From: SCTD01 sp963781675
GTDB lineage: Bacteria; Actinomycetota; Actinomycetes; Mycobacteriales; SCTD01
Assembly: GCA_963781675.1 (NCBI GenBank)
Contig: CAWAGF010000006.1
Span: forward strand, 248,001 to 312,000
Direction: 5' to 3'
Length of the DNA stretch: 64,000 bases
The notes below the pieces were generated by a model, which had not been told where the DNA came from, searched no databases, and saw only the letters and a list, made by a program, of their open reading frames with translations. This document shows positions 36,157 through 47,318 of this stretch, piece by piece. The stretch's first letter is position 1; every line of letters starts with the position of its first letter. Made by a program: the position numbers and the translations under genes.

Positions 36157-37349
36157 CAGACGCCCCAGGCCTTCTTGTACGCGGCCTTGAAGTCGACCTG
36201 CGGCACGAACGGGCCGGAGGCCGGCAGGTTGTGCCCCTTGTCGACGAGCTGCCAGCCGAGGCCGGAGTCGGCCACCGGCTTCTTGGTGAACAGGCTGTTC
36301 ATGGTGTCGACGGCGGCCCAGCCGGTCCAGTCGGACGGCGCGATGTTCACGGCGTCGACGCCCTGGTTGGCGCGCAGCAGGTCGAGCTCGGGCGCGAAGC
36401 CCTCCCCGCCCATGACGTAGAGCTTGCCGGCCCGGCCGGACTGCACGACGGCCGGCGCGATGCCGAGCAGCGTGGCGGAGGTGTACGGGCTCTTCACCAC
36501 GTTGGCCTCGGGGTGCTGCAGCAGCGCGGAGGTGGCCTTCTGCTGCAGGTTCGGGCCGAGCTCAGCGCCGGCGAACTCGACCTCGGCGACGATCTCGCAG
36601 CCGCTGCACTTCTCGATCTCCTCCTTGAAGCCCTGGCCCGTGTAGTTGAGGACCGTGACGGTGGGGGAGTTGAAGAAGATGACCTTGGCCTTGCCGTCGG
36701 TCTCGGCGATGACGGCCTTGGCCTGGTCCGCGCCGTACTTCTTGGTGAAGTCGCCGATGCCCGCCTGCGCGTCCTTGCCGTAGTTGATGGCGGCCGAGAA
36801 CAGCGCCGGGTCGCTGCCCTTGAACAGCGGGTCGTTGCAGTCGAAGGAGTAGATGCCGACGACCTGGATCCCCTTGGCCTTGGCCTCCTGCAGCGGGCCC
36901 TTGACGCCCGGGCAGTCGATCGCCTGCAGGATGATGCCGTCGGCGCCGGAGGCCACCGCCTGGCGCACGAGCGTCGCGCCGTTGGCCGGGTTGAGCTGGG
37001 CGTCGTACACCTCGGTCTGCCAGCCGGCGGCCTTGGCGGCCTCCTCGGCGGCGCCGACCGGCACGGACGACGAGATCGACGCCTGGCCGGCGGAGATGAT
37101 GACGACCTTCTTGCCCTTGGCGATCGGGCGCGCGGTGGCGTCGGGCTCGCGCAGGGTCCCGGCGTAGTTGAGGTCCCCGTCGGCCGCACCGGCGGCCGTG
37201 GTCCCCGTGGAGGCCCCGGCGGCGGGGGCGGGCGCGTCGTCGGTGGTCGGGGCGGCGTCGTCGGTCGACGACCCGCCGCACGCGGCGAGCAGCAGGGCGG
37301 CGGTCAGGCCGCTGGCGACCAGGGAGGTACGGGCGATCGTGCGGGGCAT
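36156..37349 (-). CDS. sugar ABC importer substrate-binding lipoprotein
   Basis: A 397-residue periplasmic-binding-protein-type I lipoprotein. ATG 37349 is chosen because it gives a lipoprotein signal with lipobox LLAAC and lipidated Cys24; an in-frame ATG 39 nt upstream adds a charged stretch before it. An Asp/Ala/Thr-rich tether (25-60) leads to the binding domain (KGKKVVIISAGQASISSSVP). It resembles ribose/autoinducer-2-type binders, with two Cys pairs (IDCPG...SFDCND and KCSGCE). First gene of the operon; no LacI or other regulator is adjacent. Ligand unknown. Confidence 0.9.
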   Translation of the reverse strand: MPRTIARTSLVASGLTAALLLAACGGSSTDDAAPTTDDAPAPAAGASTGTTAAGAADGDLNYAGTLREPDATARPIAKGKKVVIISAGQASISSSVPVGAAEEAAKAAGWQTEVYDAQLNPANGATLVRQAVASGADGIILQAIDCPGVKGPLQEAKAKGIQVVGIYSFDCNDPLFKGSDPALFSAAINYGKDAQAGIGDFTKKYGADQAKAVIAETDGKAKVIFFNSPTVTVLNYTGQGFKEEIEKCSGCEIVAEVEFAGAELGPNLQQKATSALLQHPEANVVKSPYTSATLLGIAPAVVQSGRAGKLYVMGGEGFAPELDLLRANQGVDAVNIAPSDWTGWAAVDTMNSLFTKKPVADSGLGWQLVDKGHNLPASGPFVPQVDFKAAYKKAWGV

Positions 37350-37482
37350 GCGGCATCCATCTCGTCGAAGGGCGATGCCTGCATGCAAGCCGAGTGGAAC
37401 GCTCGCCGGTCCCCGTTCGGCAGGAAATGGTCAGAAGGGGCTACTCGAGTCGCCGCGCACCACGGACGGGCGATCCGCCGGG

Positions 37483-38289
37483 CTACCCCTTCCTGGTGAC
37501 GAAGATCGCCGTCCCAGGCATGAGCGCACCGCGCAACGGGCTCCACTGGCCCCACTCCCGCTCGTGGCCGTCCGGCCACTCGGGCTCCACGAGGTCCTCG
37601 AGGACCAGCCCGGCGGCTACCAGCTCGCGCACCCGGTCGCCGAGCGTCCGGTGGTGCTCGACGTAGCAGGCCTCGCCCGCCTCGTCGACCTCGACGTACG
37701 GCGTCCGGTCGAAGTAGGACTGCTGCACGGTCAGCCCGCGCGGCCCCGGGTCGTCCGGGAAGGCCCAGCGGGTCGGGTGCGTGACACTGAAGACGAAGCG
37801 GCCGCCGGGCCGCAGCACCCGGGCCGCCTCCCGCATCGCCCCCGCGCTGTCGGCGACGAAGGGGATGCCGCCGAACGCGCTGACCACGACGTCGAAGGAG
37901 CCGTCGAGGAAGGGCAGGTGCTGGGCGTCGGCCTGCACCAGCCGCGGCACCGCCACCCCGCTGCGCGCGTCCAGGCGCCGGCTCTCGAGCAGCTGGCCGT
38001 ACGAGACGTCGAAGGCGGTGACGCGTGCGCCCTGCGCGGCCAGCCAGCGGGCGCCCTGCGCGCCGCCGCAGCCGACCTCGAGGACGTCCCGGTCCGCCAC
38101 CTCGCCGAGCAGGCCCGCGTCCGCCTCGCGCAGCCCTTCCGGGCACCACAGCAGGTCGGCGTCGCCGAGGAACTCGCCGTGCTCGTGCTGGTAGCTGCCG
38201 GCCTCGGCGTCCCACCAGCGGCGGTTGGCCCGGGCGCTCTCCAGCGGGCCGGCCTGGCGGTGCTCGACCTTCGACGGCATCAGGGACAT
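37483..38289 (-). CDS. class I SAM-dependent methyltransferase
   Basis: A 268-residue cytoplasmic methyltransferase. SAM motif I is VLEVGCGGAQGARWLA, motif II/acidic loop VTAFDVSYGQL, then QADAQHLPFLDGSFDVVVSAFG and VLRPGGRFVFSVTHP. This is the pattern of the Methyltransf_11 group that also contains small-molecule and tRNA-modifying enzymes. It is divergent from rpsA, with starts 84 nt apart, and ATG 38280 is an alternative start. In other Actinobacteria a methyltransferase of this kind next to rpsA is common. Substrate unknown. Confidence 0.88.
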   Translation of the reverse strand: MSLMPSKVEHRQAGPLESARANRRWWDAEAGSYQHEHGEFLGDADLLWCPEGLREADAGLLGEVADRDVLEVGCGGAQGARWLAAQGARVTAFDVSYGQLLESRRLDARSGVAVPRLVQADAQHLPFLDGSFDVVVSAFGGIPFVADSAGAMREAARVLRPGGRFVFSVTHPTRWAFPDDPGPRGLTVQQSYFDRTPYVEVDEAGEACYVEHHRTLGDRVRELVAAGLVLEDLVEPEWPDGHEREWGQWSPLRGALMPGTAIFVTRKG

Positions 38290-38294
38290 GCGGC

Positions 38295-38300
38295 TAGTCT
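38295..38300 (+). promoter_or_regulatory. -10 hexamer TAGTCT upstream of rpsA
   Basis: TAGTCT fits TAnnnT and stands 74 nt before the rpsA TTG, only 6 nt from the ATG of the divergent methyltransferase, so the two genes may compete for polymerase. Confidence 0.45.
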
Positions 38301-38373
38301 GGACGACCGGTGCCGCCCGGCACCTGCCTCCAGCGCGCCCAGCGCTCGATCCCCATCCCTACGGAGCTCCTCC

Positions 38374-39876
38374 TTGACGTCCACCATCGACAGCCCCTCC
38401 ACGCCCCAGGTCGCGATCAACGACATCGGGTCCATGGAGGACTTCCTCGCCGCCATCGACGAGACCATCAAGTACTTCAACGACGGCGACATCGTCGAAG
38501 GCACCATCGTCAAGGTCGACCGCGACGAGGTCCTGCTCGACATCGGCTACAAGACCGAGGGCGTCATCCCCTCGCGCGAGCTGAGCATCAAGCACGACGT
38601 CGACCCCAACGAGGTCGTCAAGGTCGGCGACTCCGTCGAGGCCCTCGTCCTCCAGAAGGAGGACAAGGAGGGGCGCCTGATCCTGTCCAAGAAGCGGGCT
38701 CAGTACGAGCGCGCCTGGGGCACGATCGAGAAGATCAAGGAGGAGGACGGCATCGTCACCGGCACGGTGATCGAGGTCGTCAAGGGCGGTCTGATCCTCG
38801 ACATCGGCCTGCGCGGCTTCCTGCCCGCCTCGCTGGTCGAGATGCGCCGCGTCCGGGACCTCCAGCCGTACGTCGGCAAGGAGCTCGAGGCCAAGATCAT
38901 CGAGCTGGACAAGAACCGCAACAACGTCGTGCTGTCCCGCCGCCAGTGGCTCGAGCAGACCCAGTCCGAGGTGCGCAGCACCTTCCTGGCGACGCTCCAG
39001 AAGGGCCAGGTCCGCAGCGGTGTGGTCTCCAGCATCGTCAACTTCGGCGCCTTCGTGGACCTCGGCGGCGTCGACGGCCTGGTGCACGTCTCCGAGCTGT
39101 CCTGGAAGCACATCGACCACCCGTCCGAGGTCGTCGAGGTGGGCCAGGAGGTCACCGTCGAGGTCCTCGACGTCGACCTGGACCGCGAGCGCGTCTCCCT
39201 GTCGCTGAAGGCGACGCAGGAGGACCCGTGGCAGCAGTTCGCCCGCACCCACGCCATCGCGCAGGTCGTGCCGGGCAAGGTCACCAAGCTCGTCCCGTTC
39301 GGTGCGTTCGTGCGCGTCGACGAGGGCATCGAGGGCCTGGTCCACATCTCCGAGCTGGCCGAGCGCCACGTCGAGATCCCGGAGCAGGTCGTCAACGTCG
39401 GTGACGAGCTGCTCGTCAAGGTCATCGACATCGACCTCGAGCGCCGCCGCATCAGCCTGTCGCTGAAGCAGGCCAACGAGGGCGGCGTCGCCGGCGAGGC
39501 GACCTTCGACCCGGCGCAGTACGGCATGGCCGCGTCGTACGACGAGAAGGGCGAGTACATCTACCCCGAGGGCTTCGACCCCTCGACGGGCGAGTGGCTG
39601 CCCGGCTACGAGGAGGCGCGCGACCTCTGGGAGAAGCAGTACGCCGACGCCCAGAAGCGCTTCGAGGCCCACCAGGAGCAGATCAAGCGGATGGCCGCGG
39701 CCGACGCCGAGGCTGCGCTGCCGACGACGTACACGTCCGACGCGGACGGCGGCTCCGAGGCCGCCGAGGGCGAGGAGGGCGCGCCGCGTCCCACCCCGGC
39801 CCCGTCCGGCGGCACGCTGGCCTCCGACGAGGCCCTGCAGGCGCTGCGCGAGAAGCTCTCCGGCGGCGCCAGCTAG
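38374..39876 (+). CDS. rpsA: 30S ribosomal protein S1
   Basis: A 500-residue S1 with four S1 RNA-binding domains (about 40-105, 125-190, 210-280, 297-365), seen from repeats such as GDIVEGTIVKVDRDEVLLDIG, GTVIEVVKGGLILDIGLRGF, SGVVSSIVNFGAFVDLGG and GKVTKLVPFGAFVRVDEG. A Glu/Ala-rich C-terminal tail follows. This matches actinobacterial S1, which is shorter than the six-domain E. coli protein. TTG start behind GGAG. S1 helps leadered mRNAs bind the ribosome. Followed by a very strong hairpin and then coaE. Confidence 0.96.
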   Translation: MTSTIDSPSTPQVAINDIGSMEDFLAAIDETIKYFNDGDIVEGTIVKVDRDEVLLDIGYKTEGVIPSRELSIKHDVDPNEVVKVGDSVEALVLQKEDKEGRLILSKKRAQYERAWGTIEKIKEEDGIVTGTVIEVVKGGLILDIGLRGFLPASLVEMRRVRDLQPYVGKELEAKIIELDKNRNNVVLSRRQWLEQTQSEVRSTFLATLQKGQVRSGVVSSIVNFGAFVDLGGVDGLVHVSELSWKHIDHPSEVVEVGQEVTVEVLDVDLDRERVSLSLKATQEDPWQQFARTHAIAQVVPGKVTKLVPFGAFVRVDEGIEGLVHISELAERHVEIPEQVVNVGDELLVKVIDIDLERRRISLSLKQANEGGVAGEATFDPAQYGMAASYDEKGEYIYPEGFDPSTGEWLPGYEEARDLWEKQYADAQKRFEAHQEQIKRMAAADAEAALPTTYTSDADGGSEAAEGEEGAPRPTPAPSGGTLASDEALQALREKLSGGAS

Positions 39877-39890
39877 TCCGCCCGCACGTC

Positions 39891-39933
39891 CGCCGAGGCC
39901 CGGCACCCCGCGACGGGGTGCCGGGCCTCGGCG
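39891..39933 (+). terminator. perfect 19-bp hairpin between rpsA and coaE
   Basis: Arms 39891-39909 and 39915-39933 are exact reverse complements, with loop GCGAC. It starts 15 nt after the rpsA stop. Without a U tract, it still is the strongest hairpin seen in the window and should end the rpsA transcript. Confidence 0.85.
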
Positions 39934-39942
39934 CGTCCCGAC

Positions 39943-39948
39943 TAGGGT
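39943..39948 (+). promoter_or_regulatory. -10 hexamer TAGGGT, leaderless start of coaE
   Basis: TAGGGT is followed after exactly 6 nt by GTG 39955. The transcript should start at or next to the initiation codon. It overlaps nothing of the preceding terminator. Confidence 0.55.
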
Positions 39949-39954
39949 CCGTCC

Positions 39955-40560
39955 GTGCTGACGGTGGGGCTGACGGGCGGGATCGGGTCCGGCAAGTCGG
40001 CGGTCAGCCGGCTGCTCGCCGAGCACGGCGCGGTGGTCGTCGACGCCGACCTGGTGGCGCGGGAGGTCGTCGCGCCCGGCTCGCCCGGGCTGGCGCGGGT
40101 GGTGGGGCGGTTCGGCGCCGAGGTGCTGCAGCAGGACGGCGCGCTGGACCGGGCGGCCCTCGGCGCGCGGGTCTTCGCGGACCCGGTGGAGCTGCAGGCG
40201 CTGAACGCGATCGTGCACCCGCTGGTGGGGGAGCGGACGGCCGAGCTGCTCGAGCAGGCGCGGGCCTCGGGCGCGCAGGTCGTGGTGCACGACGTCCCGC
40301 TGCTGGTCGAGAACAGCCTGACCGGGATGTACGACGCGGTGGTCGTGGTGGCCGCGACGCCGGAGACGCAGCTGGACCGGCTGGTGCGGCTGCGCGGCAT
40401 GGCCGAGCAGGAGGCCCGCCAGCGGATCGCCGCCCAGGCGCCGCTGGCGGACAAGCTGGCGGTGGCCACGCACGTGGTCTCCAACGACGGGCCGCTACAG
40501 GAGCTGGCGCCGCAGGTCGACCGGCTGTGGCATGACCTCACGTCCGGCAGCGGAACGTAG
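39955..40560 (+). CDS. coaE: dephospho-CoA kinase
   Basis: A 201-residue P-loop kinase for the last step of coenzyme A synthesis. Walker A GLTGGIGSGKS at residues 5-15, DADLVAREVV after it, LNAIVHPLV and VVHDVPLLVEN in the middle, and the lid region RLRGMAEQEARQRIAAQ. It lacks the GrpB-like C-terminal extension found in some actinobacterial CoaE proteins (a separate GrpB gene is at 55.4 kb). GTG start set by the leaderless promoter. Confidence 0.95.
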   Translation: MLTVGLTGGIGSGKSAVSRLLAEHGAVVVDADLVAREVVAPGSPGLARVVGRFGAEVLQQDGALDRAALGARVFADPVELQALNAIVHPLVGERTAELLEQARASGAQVVVHDVPLLVENSLTGMYDAVVVVAATPETQLDRLVRLRGMAEQEARQRIAAQAPLADKLAVATHVVSNDGPLQELAPQVDRLWHDLTSGSGT

Positions 40561-40615
40561 CCAGACCGTCACAGGCGGTTCCGGCGTTTCGCCCGCGCCG
40601 TCACCGGGCAGCACG

Positions 40616-40621
40616 TACGGT
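40616..40621 (+). promoter_or_regulatory. -10 hexamer TACGGT, leaderless start of the 40.6 kb gene
   Basis: TACGGT followed after 6 nt by GTG 40628, the same layout as coaE and uvrB. It decides this start over the upstream in-frame ATG inside coaE. Confidence 0.5.
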
Positions 40622-40627
40622 CGGTCT

Positions 40628-41935
40628 GTGCCTCCTCGTCCGGTCCTGGGCCGCGCTCGCCACGTCGCGCACCGGGCGGGCTGGGCCCGCCTCGGCGGCG
40701 CCGCCCGCGCCGCCGCGGACCGGCTGGACGTCTCGGCGCGCGCCGCGCGCTTCACCCGCGAGGTCTCGCTGACCGCGGCGGGGGTGCTGCTGGTCGGGAT
40801 CGGCGCCGCCGGCGCCCAGCCCCCGGCCGCCTCGGTGCAGCCGGTGGCCGAGGCACGGACCAGCAGCCCGTTGCCGAGCCCCCACCCGACGCACCTGCCG
40901 ACGACGACGAGCGGCCTGGCCGCGCACACCCCCGACCTCAGCCTGCCGAGCCCCACCGCCCCGGCGCCGCGGCCGAAGGCGGCTCCCGTCGCGGCTCCGC
41001 CGCCCGCCCCGGTCGAGCGCTGGCTGCCGACCGGCACCGGCATGTGGCTGCACGACTGGCGCAAGAGCGAGAGCGGGCACGCCCACGCCGTGGTCGCCCG
41101 GGCGCAGAGCATCGGCCTGAGCCACCTGTACGTGCAGACCGGCAGCAGCAAGAAGGGCTGGATCGGCACCGAGGTCCTCAACCAGCTCATGCCCGTCGTC
41201 GCCGGGACCGACCTGGACGTCATCGCCTGGGACTTCCCGAAGCTGGACGACCCCGAGGCGGACGCCCGCCGGCTGGCCCGCGCCGCCTGGTGGAACCGGC
41301 CCGGCTCGCCGATGGTCAGCGCCGTTGCGCCGGACGTCGAGACCGGCTCGGAGGGGACCGACCTGCGCGGCGACCGCGTGCGCCGCTACTACGCCGAGCT
41401 GCGCAGGCGGCTGCCTGCCCGCACCGCCATCCTCGCGACCGTCCCCTGGCCGAGCGAGAAGCGCACCGGCAGCTACCCGTACGCCGTGACCGCACCGTAC
41501 GCGGACGCCTTCGTGCCGATGGCGTACTGGTACAACCGCTCGCCGTCGGTCGTGACGGCGACGTCGATGCGCTACCTGGCGCGGTTCGGCAAGCCGGTCA
41601 TGCCGGTCGGGCAGGGCTACGACGGCCGGCTCGACGCGCCGTACCTCGCCGCGGACCCGGCGCCGGACAAGAGCATCGCGGCGTTCCTCTACCACGCCCG
41701 CGCGAACGGCGCCCGGTCGGTGAGCCTGTGGTCGTGGCAGACCACCGGGACCCTGCAGTGGCGGGCGCTGGCCAAGGCGGCCGGCACGGTCGGGCCGCAA
41801 CCGGAGCCCGAGCCGTCGCAGGCCGCCGTGCCGACGGCCTCCACGGAGCCCAGCCCGGCGGCCGCCGAGCAGGCCCGTGCCGACAAGGCCAAGGCCAAGG
41901 CACCCGGCCGCAAGCAGGAGCGCGGCAGGCACTGA
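40628..41935 (+). CDS. secreted hypothetical protein with glycosidase-like barrel
   Basis: A 435-residue protein. After about 50 basic residues comes one hydrophobic segment (SLTAAGVLLVGIGAAGAQ), then a Pro/Ser/Thr/Ala linker (about 70-130) and a globular domain from about 135 to 390 beginning VERWLPTGTGMWLHDW. Segments such as LSHLYVQTG, DLDVIAWDF, VSAVAPDVETGSEG, ADAFVPMAYWYN and SLWSWQTTGTLQW run strand by strand like a (beta/alpha)8 barrel of the glycoside hydrolase 18/25 kind. An Ala/Lys-rich tail follows. I infer an exported cell-wall or polysaccharide-related protein; catalytic residues were not proven. Confidence 0.75.
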   Translation: MPPRPVLGRARHVAHRAGWARLGGAARAAADRLDVSARAARFTREVSLTAAGVLLVGIGAAGAQPPAASVQPVAEARTSSPLPSPHPTHLPTTTSGLAAHTPDLSLPSPTAPAPRPKAAPVAAPPPAPVERWLPTGTGMWLHDWRKSESGHAHAVVARAQSIGLSHLYVQTGSSKKGWIGTEVLNQLMPVVAGTDLDVIAWDFPKLDDPEADARRLARAAWWNRPGSPMVSAVAPDVETGSEGTDLRGDRVRRYYAELRRRLPARTAILATVPWPSEKRTGSYPYAVTAPYADAFVPMAYWYNRSPSVVTATSMRYLARFGKPVMPVGQGYDGRLDAPYLAADPAPDKSIAAFLYHARANGARSVSLWSWQTTGTLQWRALAKAAGTVGPQPEPEPSQAAVPTASTEPSPAAAEQARADKAKAKAPGRKQERGRH

Positions 41936-41966
41936 CGCTCGCCAGGATCCTGTCGGACCCCGGACG

Positions 41967-41972
41967 TACCGT
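41967..41972 (+). promoter_or_regulatory. -10 hexamer TACCGT, leaderless start of uvrB
   Basis: TACCGT followed after 6 nt by GTG 41979. No LexA-type palindrome was found in the 100 nt upstream, unlike at ruvC. Confidence 0.5.
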
Positions 41973-41978
41973 GGACGG

Positions 41979-44117
<2,139 letters not shown>

Positions 44118-44256
44118 CGGGCGGGCAGGTCCGCCGAGGCGTCCGCTGACGTCCGTCCGGTCACGCTGTCGCCGCTGCCCGGCGGACCCTGGCGCGGGCC
44201 GGACCGTGCACCGGCGCGGACCGACAGGTCCGCACAGGTGTCTACGGCACCGTAGG

Positions 44257-44262
44257 TAGGCT
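44257..44262 (+). promoter_or_regulatory. -10 hexamer TAGGCT upstream of the GT4 gene
   Basis: TAGGCT lies 23 nt before GTG 44286, with GAGGAG as ribosome site. Presumed promoter of the GT4-methyltransferase-barrel operon. Confidence 0.45.
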
Positions 44263-44285
44263 GGGCGCCGACCCCGAGGAGCCCC

Positions 44286-45543
44286 GTGCCACGCACAGCA
44301 GCCGACGGCGGGCGCCCCCTGCGGGTGGTGCTCACCAGCTACCGCAGCAAGCCGCACTGCGGCGGCCAGGGGGTCTACGTCCGCGCGCTGTCCCGCGAGC
44401 TCGTCGCCCTCGGTCATGACGTCGAGGTGCTGTCCGGCCCGCCGTACCCGGAGCTCGACCCCGGCCCGCGGCTGACCGAGGTCCCCAGCCTGGACCTCTA
44501 CCGCGAGCCCGACCCGTTCCGCACGCCGCACTGGCGCGAGCTCCGCAGCCCGGTCGACGTCCTCGAGTACCTGCTCATGGCCACCGCGGCGTTCCCGGAG
44601 CCGCTCACCTTCAGCCTGCGCGCCTGGCGGCTGCTGCACGACCGGCGCGACGTCGACCTCGTGCACGACAACCAGACGCTCGGCTACGGGCTGCTGCTCC
44701 TGCAGCGCGCCGGCCTGAAGGTCGTCGCCACCGTGCACCACCCGATCACCGAGGACCGCCGGCAGGACCTCGCCGTCGCGACCGGCCGCAAGCGGCTGAG
44801 CACCCGCCGCTGGTACTCCTTCCTGCGCATGCAGGGCAGGGTCGTGCGCCGCCTGCCCGCTCTGCTCACGGTCAGCGCGAACAGCCTGACCGACGTCGTC
44901 CGCGACTTCCGCGTGCCCGCCGCGCGGCTCACCGTCGTCCCGGTCGGCGTCGAGACCGACGTCTTCGTGCCGCCCCGCCTGCCGCGCGTGCCCGGCCGCA
45001 TCGTCGCGACCGCCAGCGCCGACGTCCCGCTCAAGGGGCTCGTGCCGCTGCTGGAGGCCGTGGCCAAGCTGCGCACCGAGCGCGACGTCGAGCTCGTCGT
45101 CGTCGGCCGCCCCAAGGCGGACGGCCCGGCGCTGCAGGCGGTCGAGCGGCTCGACCTGCAGGACGCGGTCCGCTTCGTCTCCGGCCTGCCCGAGGCCGAG
45201 CTCGTCGACGCTGTTCGGCAGCGCCAGCGTCGGCGTCGTCCCGAGCCTGTACGAGGGCTTCAGCCTGCCGGCCGTCGAGCTCATGGCCTGCGCGACCCCG
45301 TTGGTCGCCACCACCGCCGGCGCGCTGCCCGAGGTCGTCGGCGACGCGGCGCTCGCCGTCCCGCCGGGCGACCCGGAGGCCCTGGCCGCCGCGATCGGCC
45401 GGCTCCTCGACGACCCCGGGCTGGCCGCCGGGCTCGGCGCGGCCGGCCGCGCCCGCGTCGTCGAGCGCTTCACCTGGCGCGCCGTCGCCGAGCAGACCGT
45501 CGCCTGGTACCGCACCGTCCTGAAGGAGAGCCCCTCGTGCTGA
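44286..45543 (+). CDS. GT4 family glycosyltransferase, interrupted by +1 insertion
   Basis: Span minus one base codes 418 residues. N-terminal domain: RVVLTSYRSKPHCGGQGVYV, a GT-B fold start with a glycine loop; VVATVHHPITEDR in the middle. C-terminal domain: GRIVATASADVPLKG and VELVVVGRPKADGPAL. Near 45211 (GACGCTGTTC) the frame shifts; skipping one base reads LFGSASVGVVPSLYEGFSLP, with the EX7E catalytic segment, to the stop at 45541-45543. The acceptor is unknown. It heads a tight gene group: methyltransferase (7-nt overlap), then an alpha-barrel protein, suggesting a glycosylated and methylated product. Confidence 0.88.
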
Positions 45544-46273
45544 CCGTCGACCTCGACTCCCGCTTCGTCGTGCAGCCCGGCGACCGCGTCCTCGACATGG
45601 GCTGCGGCGGCGGGCGGCACGCCTTCGAGCTGTACCGCCGCGGCGCGGACGTGACCGCGTTCGACATGGATGCCGCGCGAGCTCAAGGACGTCGCGCGCG
45701 ATGTTCGCCGCCATGCAGACGGCCGGCGAGGTGCCCGCCGGCGCGAGCGCCCGCGCCGTCCGTGGCACGGCGTACGACCTGCCCTTCGCGGACGGCAGCT
45801 TCGACAAGGTGATCGCTGCGGAGGTGCTCGAGCACCTGCCGCAGGACGACCGGGCGATGCGCGAGCTGTTCCGGGTGCTCAAGCCGGGGGGCCTCATCGC
45901 CGTGACCGTCCCGCGGTGGGGCCCGGAGCTCGTCTGCTGGGCCCTGTCCAGCGCCTACCACGAGGTGGAGGGCGGCCACGTCCGCATCTACCGCGGCGAC
46001 GACCTCAAGCGCCGGCTCAGCAGCGCCGGTCTGGCGCCCGTCGACCAGCACCACACGCACGCGCTGCACGCGCCGTACTGGTGGCTCAAGTGCGCGGTCG
46101 GCGTGGACGACGCCGACCACCCGCTGGTCAAGGCGTACCACCGGCTCCTGGTCTGGGACCTCATGAAGAAGCCGCTGCTGACCCGCTGGGCGGAGAAGGC
46201 GCTCGACCCGCTGGTCGGCAAGAGCCTGGTGGTCTACCTGCGCAAGCCGGAGGAGTCCCGTGCCGCTGCGTGA
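45537..46273 (+). CDS. class I SAM-dependent methyltransferase, interrupted by two +1 insertions
   Basis: GTG 45537 behind AAGGAG. SAM motif I is VLDMGCGGGRHAFELYRRG, then VTAFDMDAA. Two extra bases, near 45676 and 45698, both in GCGC tracts, must be skipped to continue as ELKDVA and MFAAMQTAGEVPAGASA; after this RGTAYDLPFADGSFDKVIA, EVLEHLPQDDRAMRELFRVL and KPGGLIAVTVPRWGPE are regular. Span minus two bases gives 244 residues, a normal size. The end is hydrophobic/aromatic (HAPYWWLKCAVG). It overlaps the GT4 gene by 7 nt and the barrel gene by 14 nt, so the three should be co-translated. Confidence 0.85.
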
Positions 46274-47306
46274 CCTGCCGGGCGTGCTGACCGCGGCCGA
46301 CCTCGCGCAGACGGTCGCCTCGATCGCCGCGGCGCAGCACCCGACGGGGGCGCTGCCCTGGCCGGACGGCCACACCGACCCGTGGGACCACGTCGAGTGC
46401 GCGATGGCGCTCGTCCTCGGCGGCCGGCTGGACGAGGCGCGCGCGGCGTACGCCTGGCTGCGGCGCACGCAGGAGCCGGACGGCGTCTGGCGGATGAAGT
46501 ACGACGGCGAGCAGGTGCTGGACGCCAGCGTCGACACCAACCAGTGCGCCTACGTCGCGGTCGGCGTCTGGCAGTGGTGGACGGTCACCGGCGACCGCGC
46601 GCTGGTCGACGAGATGTGGCCGCACGTCCAGCGCGCGCTGGGCTTCGTGCTCGACCTGCAGCACCCGGACGGCCAGCTGCACTGGTCGCGCTCGCCCGAG
46701 GGCGTGACCGACCCCGACGCGCTCGTGACCGGCTCGTCCAGCGCCTACCAGGCGCTGCGCTGCGGGCTGGCGCTGGCGGACCTGCTGGCGGAGCCGCAGC
46801 CGGAGTGGGAGCTGGCCGCGGGCCGCCTGCAGCACGCGGTGGCGCACCACCCCGAGGTCTTCCTCGACAAGAGCCGCTTCTCGATGGACTGGTACTACCC
46901 GGTTCTCGGCGGCGCCCTTCGTGGCGAGGCGGCCCGGCGGCGGCTGGCCGAGCGCTGGGAGGAGTTCGTCGTGCCGGGCGTCGGCGCCCGCTGCGTGGCG
47001 GACCGGCCGTGGGTCACCGGGGCCGAGACCGCCGAGCTCGTCCTGACGCTCGCCGCGATCGGCGACCGCGAGCGGGCGCTGCGGCTGCTGCGCGAGGTGC
47101 AGCACCTGCGCGAGCACGACGGCTCGTACTGGACCGGACTGGTCTTCGACGAGGACGTCCGCTGGCCGGTGGAGCGGTCGTCGTGGACCGCCGCCGCGGT
47201 GGTGCTGGCCGCCGACGCGCTCGCGGGCGGGCCGACGCTGGCGCTGTTCGCCGGCGACGACCTGCCGACCGGGGTGCTGCTGCCCGAGGACGCCTGCGTC
47301 CCCTGA
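46260..47306 (+). CDS. alpha/alpha-barrel protein, prenyltransferase/squalene cyclase-like
   Basis: A 348-residue soluble protein. GTG start behind GGAGGAG, 14 nt inside the end of the methyltransferase. The chain shows repeated helical pairs with QW-like motifs: RTQEPDGVWRMKY and DLQHPDGQLHWS, plus aromatic segments CAYVAVGVWQWWTVTGD and SRFSMDWYYPVLGGAL. This fits an (alpha/alpha)6 toroid as in prenyltransferase/squalene-oxidase repeats or glucoamylase-like enzymes. It is not long enough to be a triterpene cyclase and lacks the DxDD motif. Catalytic function open; context with GT4 and methyltransferase suggests work on a lipid-linked or sugar substrate. Confidence 0.72.
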   Translation: MPLRDLPGVLTAADLAQTVASIAAAQHPTGALPWPDGHTDPWDHVECAMALVLGGRLDEARAAYAWLRRTQEPDGVWRMKYDGEQVLDASVDTNQCAYVAVGVWQWWTVTGDRALVDEMWPHVQRALGFVLDLQHPDGQLHWSRSPEGVTDPDALVTGSSSAYQALRCGLALADLLAEPQPEWELAAGRLQHAVAHHPEVFLDKSRFSMDWYYPVLGGALRGEAARRRLAERWEEFVVPGVGARCVADRPWVTGAETAELVLTLAAIGDRERALRLLREVQHLREHDGSYWTGLVFDEDVRWPVERSSWTAAAVVLAADALAGGPTLALFAGDDLPTGVLLPEDACVP

Positions 47307-47312
47307 CAGGAT
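47307..47312 (+). promoter_or_regulatory. -10-like CAGGAT before the thioesterase GTG
   Basis: CAGGAT followed after 6 nt by GTG 47319. It deviates from TAnnnT at the first base but has the same spacing, as does CAGGCT at 59203. Confidence 0.35.
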
Positions 47313-47318
47313 CGGCGG

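Noticed and set aside
41936..41978. LexA box upstream of uvrB
   Set aside because: No CGAAC-N4-GTTCG palindrome or near match is present there.
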